DNA from: Sphingomonadales bacterium EhC05 | GTDB taxonomy: Bacteria; Pseudomonadota; Alphaproteobacteria; Sphingomonadales; Sphingomonadaceae | Assembly (NCBI GenBank): GCA_001650955.1 | Contig: LXYP01000026.1 | Coordinates: 100,896 to 164,895 of the forward strand | Length of the DNA stretch: 64,000 nt | Direction of reading: 5' to 3' | Shown: piece by piece, positions 34,911 to 45,554 of the stretch | Layout of the letters: each line of letters opens with the position of its first letter | How positions within the stretch are numbered: position 1 is the stretch's first letter | Notes under the pieces: generated by a model | Databases searched by the model: none | What the model was told of the DNA's origin: nothing | Seen by the model: only the letters and a program-made list of their open reading frames with translations | Position numbers and translations under genes: made by a program

Positions 34911-36119
34911 ATGAAAAGAAACACAGGACAGAACCGGGAGATCACCAAAGGCTGGCGGTCGGCAACCAAAGCGATCCGCAGCGGCACGATGCGTAGCGAA
35001 TTTGGCGAGACGTCCGAGGCGCTGTTCCTGACGTCTGGCTATACCTATGATTGTGCAGAGGATGCCGCGGCGCGTTTTAATGGCGAACAGCCAGGCATGA
35101 CTTACAGCCGTTTGCAAAATCCAACCGTCCAGATGCTCGAAGAGCGTATCGCCGTTATGGAAGGCGCAGAGGCCTGCCGCTCGACCGCGACTGGAATGGC
35201 CGCGATGACGGCGGCACTGCTGTGTCAGCTGCAAGCGGGAGATCATGTTGTTGCTAGCCGCGCCCTATTTGGTTCATGTCGCTGGCTCACGGACACGCTA
35301 TTACCGAAATTCGGGATTGAAACGACGGTCATCGATGGCCGGGAAATTGACAATTGGGAACAGGCGATCCAGCCGAACACCAAGGTTTTTTTCTTCGAGA
35401 CGCCGGCGAATCCGACAATGGATGTGATCGATCTGCGCAGCGTCTGTGATCTTGCCCGGGCCAAAGGCATTACCAGCGTTGTCGACAATGCCTTCGCGAC
35501 CAATGTTTTGCAGCGGCCGATGGAATTTGGAGCAGATGTCGTTGCCTATAGTGCGACCAAAATGATGGATGGGCAGGGACGTGTTCTTGCCGGTGCCGTC
35601 TGCGGCAGTGAAGATTTTATCGAAGAGACTTTGCTTGCTTTCACGCGCAACACCGGCCCCACGCTCAGCGCGTTCAATGCCTGGGTTGTACTCAAGGGGC
35701 TGGAGACGCTCGACCTGCGTATCCGCCGGCAGAGCAATAATGCGCTAGAAGTGGGCAAGTTTTTAGAGCAGCGGATAGAGAAAATCTTGCACCCTGGCTT
35801 GCCAAGCCACCCTCAGCACAACCTGGCGATGAGCCAGATGGAAGCGGCCGGACCGATCTTCTCGCTCTATGTCGGGGGTGGTCGCAAACGCGCGCACGGA
35901 CTACTCAATGCGCTGAATTTAATAGATATTTCAAATAATATTGGGGATAGTCGTTCGTTGATGTGTCATCCGGCGTCGACCACCCATCACGGTCTTGGCG
36001 AGGAATCGCGGCTTGAAATTGGGATTACCGAAGACATGCTGCGGATCAATGTCGGGTTGGAAGATCCGATCGATTTGATCGAAGACCTAGATCAAGCTCT
36101 TTCGTCAATCGGACTTTGA
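34911..36119 (+). CDS. metZ: O-succinylhomoserine sulfhydrylase
   Basis: A 402-residue PLP enzyme of the Cys/Met metabolism family, converting O-succinylhomoserine and sulfide to homocysteine. The PLP lysine is in VVAYSATKMMDGQGRVLAG, and SRLQNPTVQMLEERIA with STATGMAAMTAAL matches the MetZ subclass (direct sulfhydrylation, no cystathionine step). It is nine bases downstream of leuB. Direct use of free sulfide links it loosely to the sulfide locus further along, but this is only a metabolic remark. Confidence 0.92.
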   Translation: MKRNTGQNREITKGWRSATKAIRSGTMRSEFGETSEALFLTSGYTYDCAEDAAARFNGEQPGMTYSRLQNPTVQMLEERIAVMEGAEACRSTATGMAAMTAALLCQLQAGDHVVASRALFGSCRWLTDTLLPKFGIETTVIDGREIDNWEQAIQPNTKVFFFETPANPTMDVIDLRSVCDLARAKGITSVVDNAFATNVLQRPMEFGADVVAYSATKMMDGQGRVLAGAVCGSEDFIEETLLAFTRNTGPTLSAFNAWVVLKGLETLDLRIRRQSNNALEVGKFLEQRIEKILHPGLPSHPQHNLAMSQMEAAGPIFSLYVGGGRKRAHGLLNALNLIDISNNIGDSRSLMCHPASTTHHGLGEESRLEIGITEDMLRINVGLEDPIDLIEDLDQALSSIGL

Positions 36120-36134
36120 GGCTAGGTTGCACTC

Positions 36135-36533
36135 ATGAAAGCGTTTTTCCCCTATTCCGAGTCTACAGACGGTGTCACGATCCGCGTCTCTGTCAATTTT
36201 CTTCCTGAACAATCTGATGTTGATGGCCGGCGTTGGTTCTGGGCCTATCATATCCGGATCGAGAATGATCGGGACAGCGCCGTGCAGTTGCTGACGCGAC
36301 ATTGGCGGATCACCGATGCGCGCGGCGGTCTCCATGTTGTCGACGGCGAAGGTGTGATCGGTGAGCAGCCAATCATTCAGCCCGGCAAGGCTCATGATTA
36401 TGTCTCAGGTTGTCCGTTGAATACGCCGAGTGGATCGATGACCGGTCATTTCATATTCATTGGCGAAACGGCGGCACCGTTCCAAGTTGAAATTCCGGAA
36501 TTCATCCTGGCTGCACCGACTGTGAGTCAGTGA
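36135..36533 (+). CDS. apaG: ApaG protein
   Basis: The 132-residue protein is a single ApaG/F-box-like immunoglobulin-fold domain: GVTIRVSVNFLPEQS, WAYHIRIENDRDSAVQLLTRHWRITDA and the loop VVGEGVIGEQP-like VDGEGVIGEQPIIQPG, ending MTGHFIFIGE. ApaG binds pyrophosphate-containing ligands in some structures; its cellular role is unclear. It is 15 bases after metZ on the same strand. Confidence 0.93.
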   Translation: MKAFFPYSESTDGVTIRVSVNFLPEQSDVDGRRWFWAYHIRIENDRDSAVQLLTRHWRITDARGGLHVVDGEGVIGEQPIIQPGKAHDYVSGCPLNTPSGSMTGHFIFIGETAAPFQVEIPEFILAAPTVSQ

Positions 36534-36543
36534 TCAAGCTGGA

Positions 36544-37341
36544 ATGAAACGCACCCACTTACCTCTCAACGGCCTGCGCGTGTTGGACGCAGCGGCCCGG
36601 CACCTCAGTTTCACGCGGGCAGCTGATGAGCTGGCGGTAACGCCTGCCGCTGTTGGCCAGCAGATTCGGGCCCTCGAAGACATGCTCGGCGTGGTCATGT
36701 TTCGACGCACACCCAAAGGTCTTGAATTGACGGACGAGGCATCTGCTGGACTGGATGCGTTGCGCTCTGGTTTTTTACAGTTTGAAGAAGCGGTTCGGGC
36801 GATGCAGTCGGGCCAATCTTCGCATAAATTGACGGTTGCAGCGCCCCGGGATTTTACCCAAAAATGGCTGAACGAGCGCCTTGCTGGCTTTTCTGCGGAT
36901 AATCCAGAAACCAGTTTCGCGCTTGTGGCAGCAGATAATGAAATTGATTTTACCGAAGCCAATTTGGATGTCGCTATCAGACTGGGTGACGGACCCGGCG
37001 AACATGAAGGGGCGATGTTGGGCGATACGGTATTTGTGAAAATTGCAGCTCCGGGCAATGGTGCAGGCCACAAGATTGACTGGCCCGGATGTCCGATCTC
37101 CGAAGGGGAAGAGACGCTCATGCGGGTCGCAGATGGTGGTCTGGCGATCGAGGCGGCGGCCAATGGATTTGGTCATGCCTGGGTACCCAAAATGCTGGTG
37201 CAACGTGATCTTGCGGCCGGCCGTGTCGAGATTATCGGCGAAGATAGCGTCTCATCACGCGGCTATTGGCTGATGGCGCCGACGCCACAATGGCGGCAAA
37301 AAAAGGTTAAAGCGCTGGTCGCTGCTCTGGTCTCTGCCTGA
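36544..37341 (+). CDS. LysR-family transcriptional regulator, GcvA-like
   Basis: The 265-residue regulator has an N-terminal winged helix (LNGLRVLDAAARHLSFTRAADELAVTPAAVGQQIRALE, about 8-45), whose opening and PAAVGQQIR helix are GcvA-like. A periplasmic-binding-protein-type effector domain follows (about 93-265), about 35 residues shorter than the usual 300-residue LysR. It lies 10 bases after apaG and 122 bases before katG, all in the same direction. Control of katG is possible but it is not an OxyR: the OxyR redox cysteines are absent. Confidence 0.82.
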   Translation: MKRTHLPLNGLRVLDAAARHLSFTRAADELAVTPAAVGQQIRALEDMLGVVMFRRTPKGLELTDEASAGLDALRSGFLQFEEAVRAMQSGQSSHKLTVAAPRDFTQKWLNERLAGFSADNPETSFALVAADNEIDFTEANLDVAIRLGDGPGEHEGAMLGDTVFVKIAAPGNGAGHKIDWPGCPISEGEETLMRVADGGLAIEAAANGFGHAWVPKMLVQRDLAAGRVEIIGEDSVSSRGYWLMAPTPQWRQKKVKALVAALVSA

Positions 37342-37403
37342 CCTGTCTGCAGACGATTGATGCAGCCAATTTCTCTATCCGGTAAAATCAATTGTTCGTC
37401 TGA

Positions 37404-39677
<2,274 letters not shown>

Positions 39678-39696
39678 ATGAGTGAATGAAATGATG

Positions 39697-39732
39697 AAGC
39701 GGCGTTTCGACTTATGTTGGGACGCCGCTTTT
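39697..39732 (+). terminator. Terminator between katG and the convergent serine hydrolase gene
   Basis: AAGCGGCGT (39697-39705) and ACGCCGCTT (39722-39730) form a perfect nine-base-pair stem with a 16-base loop, followed by TT on the plus strand and preceded by AA-rich sequence that gives a short T-run on the minus strand. It can serve both converging genes and touches the hydrolase stop codon. Confidence 0.7.
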
Positions 39733-41048
39733 CATTGTCCCGCCAGCTGATTGAGCATCCGGGAGACAAGCGAAAGAAATTTCTGATTGTCGACCGGCGC
39801 AGTTGCATTATTCCAGCTGCCGGAGACGGCATATGTCATGCCACTCTGCGCTTTGGCAATGAAGGCAAAAGAGATAACGCCGGGCTCTGATCCGCCTTTG
39901 CCACCAAGATAGCGCCATCGCAGTGCATCACCCGGTGAAATGATTGGGTTAACTGCCAATATGTTCCGGATGGTTGGGTCTTGGCTTTGATTGAGATAGA
40001 GAAGCAGCTTATTGACGTCGGCTGGCGCTGCATACCATTCGATCCTGTCGATATGACGCGGATTTGTTGCCAGATTTGCGATGGATACGGAGTTCAGCCC
40101 TAACCGTGCTTTCTGACGTGCCAGCAATGCCGCCTGTTCGGTCTCGGAGGAACCGATATATGCTTGACGTAAATCTCGATTATCCTCCATTTTGAGCGCG
40201 AAAGCTTCCAGGGTTGAAAGCAGGGGAAGTGTCCTGGCGGGGTCGCTATGCCCGGTCAGTCGTAATAGATTGCCGATGTTTTCGCGTCCCAGTTCCGCGA
40301 TCAGAATATCGGCGGCACTATTGTCACTGATCGAAATCATCAGCGTCGCAAGCGAGTGCAGGGTAAGCGGGCTCCTGTCCGGCCATTTTTGGAGAATGCC
40401 GGAAGGCAAGGACTTGTGCGTCAGAGGGATGATGTCGCCCCATTTGCGTTCGCCTGCCGCAATGGATCGGCCGAGCTCCGCCAGAATATAGAGTTTGAAG
40501 ACGGAACCGATTGCAAATTGTCGATTGGCATTGCGGTCTTCGACAGGACGCATTGTCGCACTGGTCAGTTCGGCAATTTGAAATCCCGATACACCCGGCA
40601 AATCAGCCATCTCACGTGTAATATCGGCTAAATTGTCGTTATAAACCCAGGCACCCGTGACAAGTAGACCTATGACGGGATAGGGCGCGTCACGATCAAT
40701 AACCATTTTTATCGAAATGACGGCTTTTTCGTAAAGCACTTCGATCGTGCCATCATAGTCGCTTGTCGCTGTGATCGATTTGACACCAACCGCCTGGCCA
40801 TATTGTCTATTCAGCTCTGCCAGCAGGTTCCGAAATTGGGTGACAGGTATCGCATCTCGAAAAGACTGAGCAAAAAATTGTTCCTCCCTTTGCGACCCTT
40901 GCAATATTTCCAGCAGTTCGGTTGAACGCATGTGATATTGCGAGGAAATGAGGGAAGTAGGAAGTGCAAAGGCTTGATTGGAAACAATTGCGCAGCTGAG
41001 GATCGCCAACGAAAGAGAAAAACAAAAACGGCGCAGCCGTTTAGGCAT
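39732..41048 (-). CDS. Class A beta-lactamase-like serine hydrolase
   Basis: The 438-residue protein has a signal peptide (RFCFSLSLAILSCAIVSNQAFA) and an N-terminal domain of about 140 residues, followed by a class A fold with all three motifs: SVFK (nucleophile Ser), SDN in ISDNSAADIL and KGG in LGGKGGSEPG, replacing KTG. The Glu166 region is not obvious, so a penicillin-interactive hydrolase is more likely than a true beta-lactamase. ATG 41048 (MPKRLRRF) lies eight bases inside the parE 3' end, suggesting coupled translation. Confidence 0.82.
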   Translation of the reverse strand: MPKRLRRFCFSLSLAILSCAIVSNQAFALPTSLISSQYHMRSTELLEILQGSQREEQFFAQSFRDAIPVTQFRNLLAELNRQYGQAVGVKSITATSDYDGTIEVLYEKAVISIKMVIDRDAPYPVIGLLVTGAWVYNDNLADITREMADLPGVSGFQIAELTSATMRPVEDRNANRQFAIGSVFKLYILAELGRSIAAGERKWGDIIPLTHKSLPSGILQKWPDRSPLTLHSLATLMISISDNSAADILIAELGRENIGNLLRLTGHSDPARTLPLLSTLEAFALKMEDNRDLRQAYIGSSETEQAALLARQKARLGLNSVSIANLATNPRHIDRIEWYAAPADVNKLLLYLNQSQDPTIRNILAVNPIISPGDALRWRYLGGKGGSEPGVISFAFIAKAQSGMTYAVSGSWNNATAPVDNQKFLSLVSRMLNQLAGQ

Positions 41049-43029
41049 CAATCGATTCTTCATCGAGACTGGCAGCATTGGCTTGTATGAAATTGAACCG
41101 ATGCTCCGGATTTTTTCCCATCAGACGGTCGACCAGATCTTTGACTCCGGCGCGCTGCTCATATTCTTGGGGCAAGGTCACTTTGAAAAGAGATCTGGTT
41201 TGCGGATCCATGGTTGTTTCTTTGAGCTGGCTTGGGTTCATCTCGCCGAGCCCTTTGAAGCGGCTGACTTCGACCTTTTTACCCTTGAATGGCCCATTTT
41301 CAATCTCTCTTCTCGCATGTTCATCTTGCGCATAGAGGCTCTTGCCGCCGGCGCCGAGGCGATAGAGAGGCGGACGCGCGAGGAACAAATGTCCCTGCCG
41401 CACGAGTTCTGGCATTTCCTGGAAAAAGAAAGTCATCAATAATGTTGCGATATGCGCGCCATCGACGTCGGCATCGGTCATGATGATGACGCGCTCATAG
41501 CGCAGATTATCTGGATCACAATCCTTGCGCGTGCCACAGCCCAGCGCCAGCGTGAGATCTGCAATTTCGCTATTGGCGAAAATCTTGGCGCTTGCAGCCG
41601 ATGCGACGTTGAGAATTTTCCCGCGGATCGGAAGGATTGCTTGCGTTTTCCGGTTGCGCGCCTGTTTCGCAGAGCCACCGGCGCTGTCGCCTTCAACAAT
41701 GAAAATCTCGCTGCCTTCGGAATCATTTCCCGAACAATCGGTCAATTTTCCGGGCAGCCTGACCTTTTTCCCCGATGTTGCCGTCTTGCGCTTGACCTCG
41801 CGCTCGGCTTTGCGCCTGAGCCGTTCGTCCATCCGTTCCATGACGAAGCCGAGCAGCGCCTTGCCGCGATCCATATTGTCGGTCAGAAAATGATCGAAAT
41901 GATCGCGGACTGCGCTCTCGACATATTTTGCCGCTTCCGGAGACGTCAGGCGGTCCTTTGTCTGGCTCTGAAATTGAGGTTCACGGATGAAGACGGAGAG
42001 CATCATCTCGCCGCCGGACATAATATCATCGGCGGTGAGCTGGGATGCTTTCTTGATCTGCACCAATTCACCAAAAGCTCGCAGTCCTTTTACCAGGGCG
42101 TTGCGCAGACCGGTCTCGTGGGTTCCCCCATTAGGTGTCGGTATCGTGTTACAATACCAGCTATAGCTGCCGTCGGTCCAGATCGGCCAGGTGATGGCCC
42201 ATTCAACCCGCCCCTGATTGTCGGCGAAATCCTGATTGCCTGCGAAAAATTCCGTCGTGACACATTCGCGTCCGGATAGCTGTTCACGCAAATGGTCGGA
42301 AAGACCGCCAGGGAATTGGAACATGGCTTCGGCGGGCACTTCCTCGCTGGCTTGGGCGTCATCGCACTTCCAGCGAATTTCGACGCCAGCATAGAGATAG
42401 GCCTTGGACCGCGCCAGTTTGAACAGCCGCGAGGGCTTGAACAGGTTTCCCTCGCCAAAAATCTCCATATCCGGAATGAAGGAAATGCTCGTTCCCCGGC
42501 GATTGGGCGTGGACCCGATTTCTTCCAACTTGCTGACCGCCAGGCCCTGTGAAAATTTTTGCCGATAGATGGTCTTGTTGCGCGCAACTTCGACGATCGT
42601 ATCCGAGGATAATGCATTGACCACCGATACGCCGACCCCGTGCAAACCGCCGGAGGTTGCATAAGCTTTGTCCGAGAATTTTCCGCCCGAGTGAAGCGTC
42701 GTCATGATCACTTCGAGCGCCGATTTGTCAGGAAATTTTGGATGTGGGTCGACTGGAATACCGCGTCCATTGTCGGTGACGGTCAGGCGGTTGGCGCTGT
42801 CCAGCGTGATTTCGATACGACTGGCATGACCAGCAACTGCCTCATCCATACTATTGTCGATGACTTCAGCTGCCAGATGATGGAGCGCGCGCTCATCAAC
42901 GCCGCCAATATACATGCCAGGCCGCTTGCGGACGGGTTCAAGCCCTTCCAAAACCTCAATCGCAGAGGCGTCATATTCACCGGATTTGGATGTGGTTGGC
43001 GGATTAGAACCGAACAGATCATCAGACAT
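41041..43029 (-). CDS. parE: DNA topoisomerase IV subunit B
   Basis: ATPase subunit of topoisomerase IV, which unlinks replicated chromosomes. The GHKL ATPase site shows EVIDNSMDEAVAGHA, TVTDNGRGIPVD and GLHGVGVSVVNALS; the TOPRIM domain shows IVEGDSAGGSAKQARNRKTQ and MTDADVDGAHIATLL. The short C-terminus (662 residues) and motif details favour ParE over GyrB. No close Shine-Dalgarno is seen. parC is not in the window. The downstream serine hydrolase overlaps its last codons. Confidence 0.93.
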   Translation of the reverse strand: MSDDLFGSNPPTTSKSGEYDASAIEVLEGLEPVRKRPGMYIGGVDERALHHLAAEVIDNSMDEAVAGHASRIEITLDSANRLTVTDNGRGIPVDPHPKFPDKSALEVIMTTLHSGGKFSDKAYATSGGLHGVGVSVVNALSSDTIVEVARNKTIYRQKFSQGLAVSKLEEIGSTPNRRGTSISFIPDMEIFGEGNLFKPSRLFKLARSKAYLYAGVEIRWKCDDAQASEEVPAEAMFQFPGGLSDHLREQLSGRECVTTEFFAGNQDFADNQGRVEWAITWPIWTDGSYSWYCNTIPTPNGGTHETGLRNALVKGLRAFGELVQIKKASQLTADDIMSGGEMMLSVFIREPQFQSQTKDRLTSPEAAKYVESAVRDHFDHFLTDNMDRGKALLGFVMERMDERLRRKAEREVKRKTATSGKKVRLPGKLTDCSGNDSEGSEIFIVEGDSAGGSAKQARNRKTQAILPIRGKILNVASAASAKIFANSEIADLTLALGCGTRKDCDPDNLRYERVIIMTDADVDGAHIATLLMTFFFQEMPELVRQGHLFLARPPLYRLGAGGKSLYAQDEHARREIENGPFKGKKVEVSRFKGLGEMNPSQLKETTMDPQTRSLFKVTLPQEYEQRAGVKDLVDRLMGKNPEHRFNFIQANAASLDEESIDA

Positions 43030-43047
43030 GGATGATGCTATAAGAGG

Positions 43048-43088
43048 GCAGGAGTCCTGCTGGCAAGAGGCTTATGCAACCTCTTGCC
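43048..43088. promoter_or_regulatory. Paired palindromes with a GANTC site between gcrA and parE
   Basis: GCAGGAGTCCTGC (43048-43060) is a perfect palindrome containing GAGTC, a CcrM methylation site (GANTC), 23 bases before the parE start. Beside it GGCAAGAGG (43062-43070) and CCTCTTGCC (43080-43088) form a nine-base-pair stem with no T-run. Either could be a regulatory site or the 3' end of gcrA mRNA. The GANTC placement fits control by GcrA/CcrM, which is inference. Confidence 0.45.
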
Positions 43089-43111
43089 AGTTAGTTGAGT
43101 TTTCCAGCAGT

Positions 43112-43786
43112 CTAGCGGACTCTCGGGCCACCAAATGGCAGTGGCGGGGGCGCACGCCGCGCGCCGCGCGGCAGCTGTGCTTGAAACGCCCGGCCGCAAT
43201 GCTCGACGCAATAAGGGAAGCCTGGATTGACTTCTTCACCGCAGAAATGGAAGTCCGGTTCACCAGGGTGATTCATCGGCCAGCGGCAAATCTTGTCGTT
43301 GAGATCAAGCAATCCCGTCTTTTCAGCAATTTCCTCGCTTGGTTTCGCGGGAACCAGACGGCGAGGTGGTGCGGGTGGGATGGGCGCTTGCTGATCGCCA
43401 GGGCCTTGACGCAGAAAACCGCCAGGGCCGACAGATACAATCTTCGGGCCATCATGTTTCGGTTGACGCGCCTGCTGAGCGGCATGGGTACGCGCTGCCG
43501 GCGTTGGCGGCGGCATCGCGCGACGCGCAACATGCTCTTCTTTCGGCTTCGCGGTTTTTGTGCTTTTGGTCGGCGGCTTTTTCGGTTTGGGAGCAGGCTT
43601 CGTGCCTTTCGCCGTTTTCGGCTTGGCTTTTACCGGTGACGGACGTGATTTCAGTCCGAGACGATGAGCTTTTCCAATCACCGCGTTTCGGCTAACACCA
43701 CCCAATTCTTCAGCGATCTGACTAGCCGTCAGGCCTTTTTCCCACATCGTTTTTAGTGAATCGATCCGTTCATCGGTCCAAGCCAT
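43112..43786 (-). CDS. gcrA: GcrA-type cell cycle regulator
   Basis: Alphaproteobacterial RNA-polymerase-associated regulator that acts at GANTC-methylated promoters. It begins with the family signature AWTDERIDSLKTMWEKGLTASQIAEELG, then SRNAVIGKAHRLGLKSR (the DNA-binding helices). A long Lys/Pro/Ala linker (about 55-145) follows, and then the C-terminal cysteine/histidine part NDKICRWPMNHPGEPDFHFCGE...YCVEHC, which binds sigma70. ATG 43786 is chosen over 43798 because it gives the canonical MAWTDERI start. At 224 residues it is longer than Caulobacter GcrA owing to the linker. Confidence 0.95.
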   Translation of the reverse strand: MAWTDERIDSLKTMWEKGLTASQIAEELGGVSRNAVIGKAHRLGLKSRPSPVKAKPKTAKGTKPAPKPKKPPTKSTKTAKPKEEHVARRAMPPPTPAARTHAAQQARQPKHDGPKIVSVGPGGFLRQGPGDQQAPIPPAPPRRLVPAKPSEEIAEKTGLLDLNDKICRWPMNHPGEPDFHFCGEEVNPGFPYCVEHCGRAFQAQLPRGARRAPPPLPFGGPRVR

Positions 43787-43907
43787 GTATTTTCCCAATC
43801 AAATTCGAGTTCCCGCGCGATATAGGGTTGCTGGCGCCGTTATACAACCATGTTAAGCTGTGATACGGGCTTGCGATTAGCTGAGAGAGCCGATAGGCGC
43901 AAAGTCT

Positions 43908-44765
43908 ATGCGAGATAATCTAGAATCAACAGCCCAAACCGATCCAGCTGGTGCCGCTGTATCCTTTTCTGAACCTGGTACACCGGTCATTCGCGGTGTG
44001 AACTGGGCGGGTTTCGCCGCGCTATATTGGAAAGAAGTAAGACGGTTTTTCAAGGTCCAGCTGCAAACGGTTTGGGCGCCCTCGATCACCACATTATTGT
44101 TCCTGATCATATTCACCGTGGCACTCGGACGCGGTGACCGCACCGTGCTTGGGGTTCCTTTTGCGGACTTTATCGCGCCGGGTCTGATCTGCATGGGAAT
44201 GTTACAAAATGCCTTTGCAAACAGCAGTTTCTCAATGTTGGTCGGCAAAATTCAAGGTACGATTGTTGATTATTTGACTCCGCCGCTTTCGGTTGGCGAA
44301 CTATTGGCGGCTTTGGTTGGTGCGTCGATGACCCGCGCCGCCCTGGTCGGATTTGCCGTTTGGCTCGCAATGGCGCTTTGGCCCGGTGTGAGCGTTGGCG
44401 TGACCCATTGGTGGGCCGTGATCTGGTTCGGTCTGATGGGCTCTGCGATGCTCTCCCTGCTCGGTGTGATGACGTCGATCTGGGCAGAAAAGTTCGATCA
44501 TGCAGCAGCGGTAACGAATTTTGTCGTCGCACCCTTGTCTCTCCTGTCTGGAACCTTCTATTCGATCGATCGACTCTCTCCGGTGTTTCAGGCGTTCAGC
44601 CACGCCAATCCGTTTTTCTACGCGATATCAGGATTTCGCTACGGCTTTTTGGGCGAATCAGACTCGCCCGTCGTGCAAGGTGCGATCATATTATTTGCGA
44701 TCAATGTTGCGCTTGCGATTTTTTGCTACATGTTGCTGAAATCAGGCTGGAAAATCAAATCCTGA
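43908..44765 (+). CDS. ABC-2 type transporter permease
   Basis: The 285-residue protein has a hydrophilic N-terminus (about 1-45) and six membrane helices of the ABC-2 permease class, with the conserved PLSLLSGTFYSIDRLSPVFQAF near residue 210 and FYAISGFRYGF. It resembles drug or polysaccharide exporters (YadH/DrrB type). No ATP-binding partner is encoded nearby: the neighbours are gcrA (divergent) and hspQ (convergent). The ATPase must be elsewhere. Substrate unknown. Confidence 0.82.
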   Translation: MRDNLESTAQTDPAGAAVSFSEPGTPVIRGVNWAGFAALYWKEVRRFFKVQLQTVWAPSITTLLFLIIFTVALGRGDRTVLGVPFADFIAPGLICMGMLQNAFANSSFSMLVGKIQGTIVDYLTPPLSVGELLAALVGASMTRAALVGFAVWLAMALWPGVSVGVTHWWAVIWFGLMGSAMLSLLGVMTSIWAEKFDHAAAVTNFVVAPLSLLSGTFYSIDRLSPVFQAFSHANPFFYAISGFRYGFLGESDSPVVQGAIILFAINVALAIFCYMLLKSGWKIKS

Positions 44766-44786
44766 AGCGAGACGCCTAGCGCGACA

Positions 44787-45167
44787 TCAGTGGCGATGAA
44801 TCTGGTGCAGCTGATATTTGCCAGCGTCCGTGGTATGAAACATGCGCTTGACCTCAGGATGCAAAACCGGCTCTCCACTCTCGTCTGGAAGGAGGTTCTG
44901 CTGGCTCACATAGGCAACATAGCTGCTGTCTGAATTTTCAGCGAACAAATGATAGAAGGGCTGATCCTTCGGCGGTTGGAGATCTTTGGGGATCGATTCA
45001 TACCATTCATCGCTATTCGCAAATACCGGATCAATATCATATATGACCCCGCGGAAGTCGAACAGCCGATGGCGTACGACATCACCAATCGCAAAATTGG
45101 CATTTAAAACGACCGGCGTGTTTGCGGGCAGGGGATTGTTGGACTTGATATGATCAGTTGGACTCAT
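44787..45167 (-). CDS. hspQ: Heat shock protein HspQ (hemimethylated-DNA-binding domain)
   Basis: The 126-residue protein contains the HspQ/YccV domain: ANFAIGDVVRHRLFDFRGVIYDIDPVF, DEWYESI, PFYHLFAE and YVAYVSQQNLLPD. In E. coli HspQ adjusts Lon protease specificity and binds hemimethylated oriC DNA. The N-terminal 20 residues are an extra low-complexity stretch. It is a single gene converging on the ABC-2 permease. Confidence 0.9.
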   Translation of the reverse strand: MSPTDHIKSNNPLPANTPVVLNANFAIGDVVRHRLFDFRGVIYDIDPVFANSDEWYESIPKDLQPPKDQPFYHLFAENSDSSYVAYVSQQNLLPDESGEPVLHPEVKRMFHTTDAGKYQLHQIHRH

Positions 45168-45404
45168 ATCTATAATCTAGGGCCTCGGGGCCAAGATGCA
45201 AGCTTATCTCGTGGCAGGCCGAGAGGCACCGGCTGAACCTACTCTCTCGATGCGACGGGTTTCAACGACGGGCTTTTCATATGCTCAGAGGTGCCAGTCT
45301 GATCTGATGCGGCACGATCAAAACCATTATGCAACAACGTGCTAGAGCTCGAGCTGGTTCGAAAATGAGAGCGACCAGTCTTATGTCAGCTGCGCTCATG
45401 TCAC

Positions 45405-45554
45405 TTAAGTCTTGATCCACAAGCGGATCAGAAAACCTACAGTTCCGATGGCAAGCACGCCCATAGACCAATAAGCCAGCATCCAGATTAGACGCTTGGG
45501 CAAAGGCGTTTCATCGGCGGCCTTGCCTGTTTTTGAAAGTGGATCAAAGGCCAT
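45405..45554 (-). CDS. cioX: DUF2474 small subunit of bd-type (CIO) oxidase
   Basis: A 49-residue single-pass membrane peptide: a polar N-terminus (MAFDPLSKTGKAADETPLPK), one helix (about 22-43: LIWMLAYWSMGVLAIGTVGF) and a basic end. The ATG overlaps the cydB/cioB stop as TAATG. Small DUF2474 peptides follow cioB in cyanide-insensitive oxidase operons and act as the CydX-like third subunit; length, position and topology all fit. The gene symbol is a convenience label for this position. Confidence 0.82.
   Translation of the reverse strand: MAFDPLSKTGKAADETPLPKRLIWMLAYWSMGVLAIGTVGFLIRLWIKT

Noticed and set aside
43062..43088. GGCAAGAGG/CCTCTTGCC stem as the gcrA terminator
   Set aside because: No T-run follows on the minus strand, so I list it only as a palindrome of uncertain role.
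45168..45404. Minus-strand frame 45277-45471 as a gene
   Set aside because: It overlaps the DUF2474 gene in another frame and has no start signal or recognisable sequence.
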